Origin: Janthinobacterium sp. GW458P
GTDB taxonomy: Bacteria; Pseudomonadota; Gammaproteobacteria; Burkholderiales; Burkholderiaceae_D
Length of the DNA stretch: 64,000 nt
Direction of reading: 5' to 3'
Assembly (NCBI RefSeq): GCF_002127585.1
Contig: NZ_NEGZ01000017.1
Location: 1-64,000, forward strand
Of this stretch, positions 60,409 to 64,000 are shown piece by piece. The notes beneath the pieces are model-generated. The model searched no databases, was not told the origin of the DNA, and saw only the letters and a program-made list of their open reading frames with translations. Made by a program: the position numbers and the translations under genes. Positions within the stretch are counted from its first letter, which is position 1; each line of letters opens with the position of its first letter.

Positions 60409-60643
60409 ACGCAGCGGCCAGGCGCCCTGCGGCATTCGGGTGTCCGGCAAGCTTTTATTGCCGCATACCTGCATACATTATCCATGCAAAACAAATCCGG
60501 ACACGGCTGCGCGAAATACGCAGCGGCACCACGGGGAGAATCCCGGCAGATATAATGATGGAATGAGTAGCCGGGACAAATCCCCGAAAAATACATTCCG
60601 GGCGTTGTCCCCGGTTCCGACCTGACTGATACAACAAGACTGC

Positions 60644-61027
60644 ATGAAAATGAAAATATTATTCGCCGCTTCGCTGGGAATTCTGTCGCTGATGCAAACG
60701 CCATTATCCTTCGCAGAGAATATCAACGGAAAGAATCTTTATGTACAGAGATGCGCCGTATGCCATGGAACAGATATCAAAGGAACAGGAGCATTGGCAA
60801 ATAAAAGCAATCCCCCCACGCCTGACCTGACGACATCCGCTTTCAAGAAGCGCCTGAAGGATTATCCTGGCGTTATAGTGTCATCGGTAATACTCCGTCC
60901 CAATGGCGACCTGATTCCAAAAACCTTGCGGGAGAATGGCGTAAAGATACCGCCCTACGCCTGGAGGGTTCAGGATTTTCGCGACTTGAATCAATATATG
61001 AGTGGGGTGATTTTAAAGAGCCGATGA
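60644..61027 (+). CDS. Periplasmic c-type cytochrome, single heme
   Basis: The product is 127 aa with a signal peptide (about 1-24). The heme motif is CAVCH at residues 37-41 followed by GTDIKGTG; NPPTPDLTTSAF and LRPNGDLIPKTLRENGVKIPPYAW are conserved-looking blocks. The distal ligand is not obvious: the usual Met motif near the C-terminus is only MSGV. Likely a small electron carrier. GC is below average. Confidence 0.85.
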   Translation: MKMKILFAASLGILSLMQTPLSFAENINGKNLYVQRCAVCHGTDIKGTGALANKSNPPTPDLTTSAFKKRLKDYPGVIVSSVILRPNGDLIPKTLRENGVKIPPYAWRVQDFRDLNQYMSGVILKSR

Positions 61028-61100
61028 GGGGGGCAGGAAACCAGGAGCCGGAGCCTGTCATTTTGCGCCGGGATTCCAGTTCACAATCTCAAGAACGCGG

Positions 61101-61131
61101 TAAAAACCAGTCACATGACTGGCTTTTTTTA
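61101..61131. terminator. Bidirectional terminator between the cytochrome c and GFA genes
   Basis: TAAAAACCAGTC-ACAT-GACTGGCTTTTTTT: a 6-bp perfect stem with a 4-nt loop, A run to the left and T run to the right. It can stop transcripts from both converging genes; the GFA stop is directly next to it. Confidence 0.85.
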
Positions 61132-61524
61132 TTATGCCGGACTTTCCTGAAACTGTTTTGCATTATCACAAATCTCATACCATGCCGGCTTGGAAGCAAC
61201 ATGAACATGAAACTGTATTCTTGCCCCGGGGTCGTCATCCAGGCAGTTAAGGGATATGGGAAATGAATCATTCTCCGAGCCGACTTCCCCCAACGAAGTG
61301 CCGCAGTTTTTGCAAAAAGTTCTTGCATATTTAAAGGGAGGCTCAGGCTCATATCGCTGAATAAATTCCCGCCCCTCCAGCAAGGTAAATGAATTTTTCT
61401 CCACGAAGGCCAGGGCACTCGCTCCCGACTTCCGGCAACGAGAACAGTGGCACATGCCCATCATGCTTGGGGGCGATGCCAATTCAAACTTTACCGAGCC
61501 GCAGCAGCAACTGCCTTTGATCAT
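61132..61524 (-). CDS. GFA/CENP-V-family zinc protein
   Basis: The product is 130 aa. The cysteine pattern is complete: CCCG near residue 7, CHCSRCRKSGAS near 25 and FCKNCGTSLG near 74, which bind two zinc ions in the family of glutathione-dependent formaldehyde-activating-like proteins. Few members have a proven reaction. AAGGACTGATC precedes the ATG. A LexA box lies 24 bp upstream of the start codon. Confidence 0.88.
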   Translation of the reverse strand: MIKGSCCCGSVKFELASPPSMMGMCHCSRCRKSGASALAFVEKNSFTLLEGREFIQRYEPEPPFKYARTFCKNCGTSLGEVGSENDSFPISLNCLDDDPGARIQFHVHVASKPAWYEICDNAKQFQESPA

Positions 61525-61547
61525 GATCAGTCCTTTTTGAACGTTGA

Positions 61548-61567
61548 TACTGTATCTTTACACAGTA
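61548..61567 (-). promoter_or_regulatory. LexA (SOS) box upstream of the GFA gene
   Basis: The sequence TACTGTATCTTTACACAGTA fits TACTGT-N8-ACAGTA exactly. It lies 24-43 bp before the GFA start codon, so LexA would cover the promoter or the transcription start. Confidence 0.72.
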
Positions 61568-61907
61568 TTTCCAAAAAAGCAATGCGTGCATGGATAGTCT
61601 TTCAGGCCCTGATCGCAAGCACGGTGCGGGCGAAAGGGTCTGATGCGCTGGGCGTTGCGGAAGCCGGCGCAGTCGGAAAGCTGATCAGAACCACGAATGC
61701 GCGCAGCGGCAGCGGTTGGTGGATTCGCGGGGCGCGCTGGCGCCCTGCTGTGCAATGCGAATAGACAAGTCTCATGCGGCTTTAGATGCAATGCACCAGC
61801 CGCACCTGCTGAAATACCTAAGTACAAATATCGGTGAATAAATACTATGCAGAGATTGGCTTGTCGAAATCCCTGCGCGTACATTCCTATAGCGCAAGCT
61901 TAGCTCT
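61568..61907. other. 340-bp stretch with no supported gene
   Basis: A 60-codon forward frame from 61582 and a 108-codon reverse frame cross it, but neither has a ribosome site or a recognisable product. The stretch separates the SOS-box gene from the low-GC immunity-like block. Confidence 0.5.
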
Positions 61908-62519
61908 TCACAAGTGTACCCGGAGTTCAATTGGAATATTTATCAATGGCTTCACTGAATAATCTGGCTTGCGATCAAGGAAACAGGCGACGTCGGGAAC
62001 TGGGAGGGTCTGTGCAAATGTCCCCAGCTTTGTCTTGCATTCGATTTTACTGAGCAACACCGCATGCGCATGGGATAGGGCATTGACGTCCTTGCAAGCA
62101 AGATCGAGTGTCTCGTACCGCGCATAGTGATCGCCCGGCTGATTGGCCCAGTAGATACACAGCGCTGTAGCAAATTCACAATTGGGATGCGCTATGATCT
62201 GCGTGAGAAGCCATATGCCACTATCATAATTATGATGCTGGACGATGGCATGAAGCTGACATCCAGACAGTGCCGAGAGATCGTTTTCCACTTCTTTTTT
62301 GAACGCTTGCATACCTATCGCTCTCTGCCGAGCATAAAAGTGATAAAAGTCGTCCTCCTCGTTACCTTCCATAGCGCTGTCAAAAACCGACTGACTCATG
62401 TCGTGGTAATAACTGTCGCCGGCACATTTTCCTTTCAGGGCCAGGATTAAGATATCTTGTTCAGCATCCGAACCGTTCGGCTGCTTAAGTCCCAGCGCTT
62501 TGGCCAGTTTTGTTAACAT
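61908..62519 (-). CDS. DUF4274-domain protein, likely immunity protein
   Basis: The product is 203 aa from the ATG at 62519 with AAGGAG 5 bp before it; a GTG two codons earlier is possible. The segment QLHAIVQHHNYDSGIWLLTQII and the following PNCEFATALCIYWANQPGD are the DUF4274 pattern, a family often found beside secreted-toxin genes. The protein is acidic and cytoplasmic. Low GC and its place behind an immunity-type gene support an accessory toxin-resistance role (inference). Confidence 0.78.
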   Translation of the reverse strand: MLTKLAKALGLKQPNGSDAEQDILILALKGKCAGDSYYHDMSQSVFDSAMEGNEEDDFYHFYARQRAIGMQAFKKEVENDLSALSGCQLHAIVQHHNYDSGIWLLTQIIAHPNCEFATALCIYWANQPGDHYARYETLDLACKDVNALSHAHAVLLSKIECKTKLGTFAQTLPVPDVACFLDRKPDYSVKPLINIPIELRVHL

Positions 62520-62709
62520 TTGCACTCCTTGGAATATTCTATTTGACTAAGTGACAGCAAGGGCTATCCATTCCCGTGCCCAGCCAGCTTGACCGCTTCC
62601 TCGCGAAGTTGCGGCGTGTATGTTTGCTCGCTTCATCAATTCCCCCGTGGGAGAAGTTTACTAAACAGGCGCGGCCGAAAAAGTCTGGGTACCTCACCCC
62701 TCTGTTCGC

Positions 62710-63699
62710 TTATGGAGATAATTGCTCACTACTCCATTGCCAGATGGTCGCGCCATACTGTGTATCGGCGGATACCGGCATGATCTCGCCTTGTTCGAAA
62801 TGACGAAGACTGCCGGGTATAGCAGGGGTGAACCAGTACCCAGCCTGGGGACATGGGCTGCCGCCTTCAACACGCAGTTTTTCTGGCGCTGTGGACATAG
62901 GTCCAGCTTGTTTATCGAGCTTTCTGGCGTAGTCCACCAGGTCTTTTGGATACACGATATGCTCTCGGAAACTGCGATCGTCCAGCTCCAAAAGATAAGC
63001 AGCTGCTGCGGCTTCGATGGCCCAATAGCCAAAATACGCGCCGCAACCTTCTGCGCTCATGCTCAAATGACTGTCGTGCCACGGCGCCTTTTTCATGGAC
63101 TTATACCAAACCTTCAGATAGGCCTCGATGTCCTGAATGCTTTCCTCTGGCGTGTCACGATAAAAGCTATTGATGATGTCGCGATACGGCGCGTCGTGGT
63201 ACCACTCGTCGACTTCGTAACGATCCTTGAGTTCATAGGCAAACAAATCCTCATAGAGCGTGTCTTTGCCGGCAAATGCGCCGTCAAGCATCGCCGCCAG
63301 TCGTGGCAATAAGTCACGGCGATGTAGAAGATAGCAAAGGCCAATGAGTTGCATTGCGCGCTCGTAATCGTCTATTTCGGCAAAGCGTAAGGGTGGGAAA
63401 AGTGGGTCGTTTGCATATTCCTGTTCGTATTTGGCATTTCTCTCAAACGCATCAACGACTTTCGTAAGATCATTACGCAAAATATCTAGCGATTCGCCAG
63501 CCGTGTAGCTCAACAAAAAGTTTGAAAATATGTCATCGGCGAGCACAGATGAAATACGGCTTCGGTCGTTTGCGTCGTTGCTTGGTTCGGATAAAGCTTG
63601 CAAAATCCGAGGAAGTCCTTTTTCATTGAAATATTTAATTTCATTGTTGTAGGCCAGTTCATTCAGGAATTGTTGGCGACGTTTTTCATGGAATTGCAT
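62710..63699 (-). CDS. PoNi/DUF1911-type immunity protein
   Basis: The product is 329 aa, all alpha and acidic in its first 240 residues. RFAEIDDYERAMQLIGLCYLLHR is the usual N-terminal repeat-like segment, and SAEGCGAYFGYWAIEAAAAAYLL is the DUF1911 signature of immunity proteins against PoNe DNase toxins. The last 60 residues (GGSPCPQAGYWFTPAIPGSLRHF and an ATIWQW end) form a second small domain seen in some type VI secretion immunity proteins. It lies between the 3' end of a larger gene and the DUF4274 gene, all on one strand. Confidence 0.78.
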   Translation of the reverse strand: MQFHEKRRQQFLNELAYNNEIKYFNEKGLPRILQALSEPSNDANDRSRISSVLADDIFSNFLLSYTAGESLDILRNDLTKVVDAFERNAKYEQEYANDPLFPPLRFAEIDDYERAMQLIGLCYLLHRRDLLPRLAAMLDGAFAGKDTLYEDLFAYELKDRYEVDEWYHDAPYRDIINSFYRDTPEESIQDIEAYLKVWYKSMKKAPWHDSHLSMSAEGCGAYFGYWAIEAAAAAYLLELDDRSFREHIVYPKDLVDYARKLDKQAGPMSTAPEKLRVEGGSPCPQAGYWFTPAIPGSLRHFEQGEIMPVSADTQYGATIWQWSSEQLSP

Positions 63700-63754
63700 A
63701 GTTTTTACCCGATAAAACTGCGTGTTAGTTGCGTTATTACTTGAGGTCTAACAT

Positions 63755-64000
63755 TCAAGGTTCCAGCGGCAGACCGAGTTTCGCGTGTTTATGATTGACT
63801 GCGGCTTTTACTTCTCGCTCATCGTGTCGATGTGTGGATGGGATGTCGTGATCAGCATGTTTCTCATGCTTGTCTCGTTCATCCTCTAATAATGCCTTCT
63901 CATGTTCTGCGGCTGAGGGTAGGTAAAACGGTGTATAGAAAAGATGGCGCGAATAAACTTTTGTCCCATTGATTCGAATCTCTTCAACAATTTCGCGAGC
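63755..64000 (-). CDS. C-terminal end of an unidentified protein, candidate effector (partial)
   Basis: An open frame enters from the right edge and stops at TGA 63755, giving 82 residues. The end is strongly charged and His-rich (RDKHEKHADHD, THRHDE, NHKHAKLG). It lies 55 bp upstream of the immunity-type gene on the same strand, the place where the matching secreted toxin is normally encoded. I do not recognise the fragment, so the effector call rests on position only. Confidence 0.6.
   Translation of the reverse strand, partial: AREIVEEIRINGTKVYSRHLFYTPFYLPSAAEHEKALLEDERDKHEKHADHDIPSTHRHDEREVKAAVNHKHAKLGLPLEP

Noticed and set aside
61582-61764. A 60-codon forward ORF next to the LexA box
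   Set aside because: No ribosome site and no protein-like composition; the GFA gene on the other strand explains the box.
50830-61940. GGAAATATTTAT-like strings near 50833, 53525 and 61930 as a possible repeat family
   Set aside because: Similarity ends after about 12 AT-rich bases, the third copy lies inside coding sequence, and no flanking structure is shared.
1-64000. CRISPR arrays, tRNA or rRNA genes, intact insertion sequences
   Set aside because: No regularly spaced repeats, no cloverleaf-like segments and no transposase-like proteins were seen by eye; short tRNAs could be missed without a covariance search.

Overview
The window reads as chromosome of a high-GC betaproteobacterium of the Oxalobacteraceae type (Janthinobacterium, Massilia or Duganella relatives). 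This rests on codon use, the Burkholderiales-style gene families (Gcr-type membrane protein, lmo0937-family peptide, DUF3079, MocR, cyanide-insensitive-type CydAB) and the dense, mostly vertical layout. It is inferred from gene content, not from a marker gene. I saw no rRNA, tRNA, CRISPR array or intact insertion sequence.

Layout. 0-4 kb: an envelope cluster with three glycine-zipper proteins, one carrying an OmpA domain, two tiny membrane proteins and a Crp/Fnr-type regulator. Four of these genes are preceded by the same 18-bp palindromic motif. 4-12 kb: acetyltransferase, M16 zinc peptidase, TerC/CBS/CorC membrane protein, DUF3617 protein and porin. 12-18.5 kb: Gcr-type membrane protein coupled to a phospholipase-D lipoprotein, then a reverse-strand operon of PAP2 phosphatase, lipid kinase and metallophosphoesterase. 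18.5-18.8 kb: two overlapping LexA boxes in front of a 74-aa orphan gene. 19-26 kb: AI-2E-type permease, DUF1800/DUF1501 pair, LysR/oxidoreductase pair and glycerate 2-kinase. 26-29 kb: an alkaline-pH/metal module with NhaR, an Alx-type TerC protein, a 14-codon leader ORF overlapping terC, and a TerB-like gene. 29-39 kb: a second LysR/oxidoreductase pair, ClC channel, three secreted YwqK/MORN-like proteins around a MarR regulator, and MsbA.

39-50 kb is the main metabolic block: a MocR regulator, moaA, a small winged-helix regulator, and then a tight forward run of a YdeP-type molybdoenzyme, cytochrome bd-type quinol oxidase (CydA, CydB), a bestrophin channel, FdhD and RNase Z. MoaA and FdhD are both needed to mature a Mo-bis-MGD enzyme, so the run looks like one functional unit that passes electrons to a cyanide-insensitive-type oxidase.

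50-61 kb is accessory. It holds Sel1-repeat, XAC2610-like and other secreted orphan proteins, a TetR/MFS drug-efflux pair with a readable promoter and operator, a prolyl-tRNA editing protein, a decayed phage-type gene, a low-GC glycosyltransferase-like gene, a coupled pair ending in a five-helix membrane protein, a cytochrome c, and a GFA-family gene behind a third LexA box. 61.9-64 kb has lower GC and looks horizontally acquired: on the reverse strand the 3' end of an unidentified large gene, a PoNi/DUF1911-type immunity protein and a DUF4274 protein, which together resemble a secreted-toxin immunity locus.
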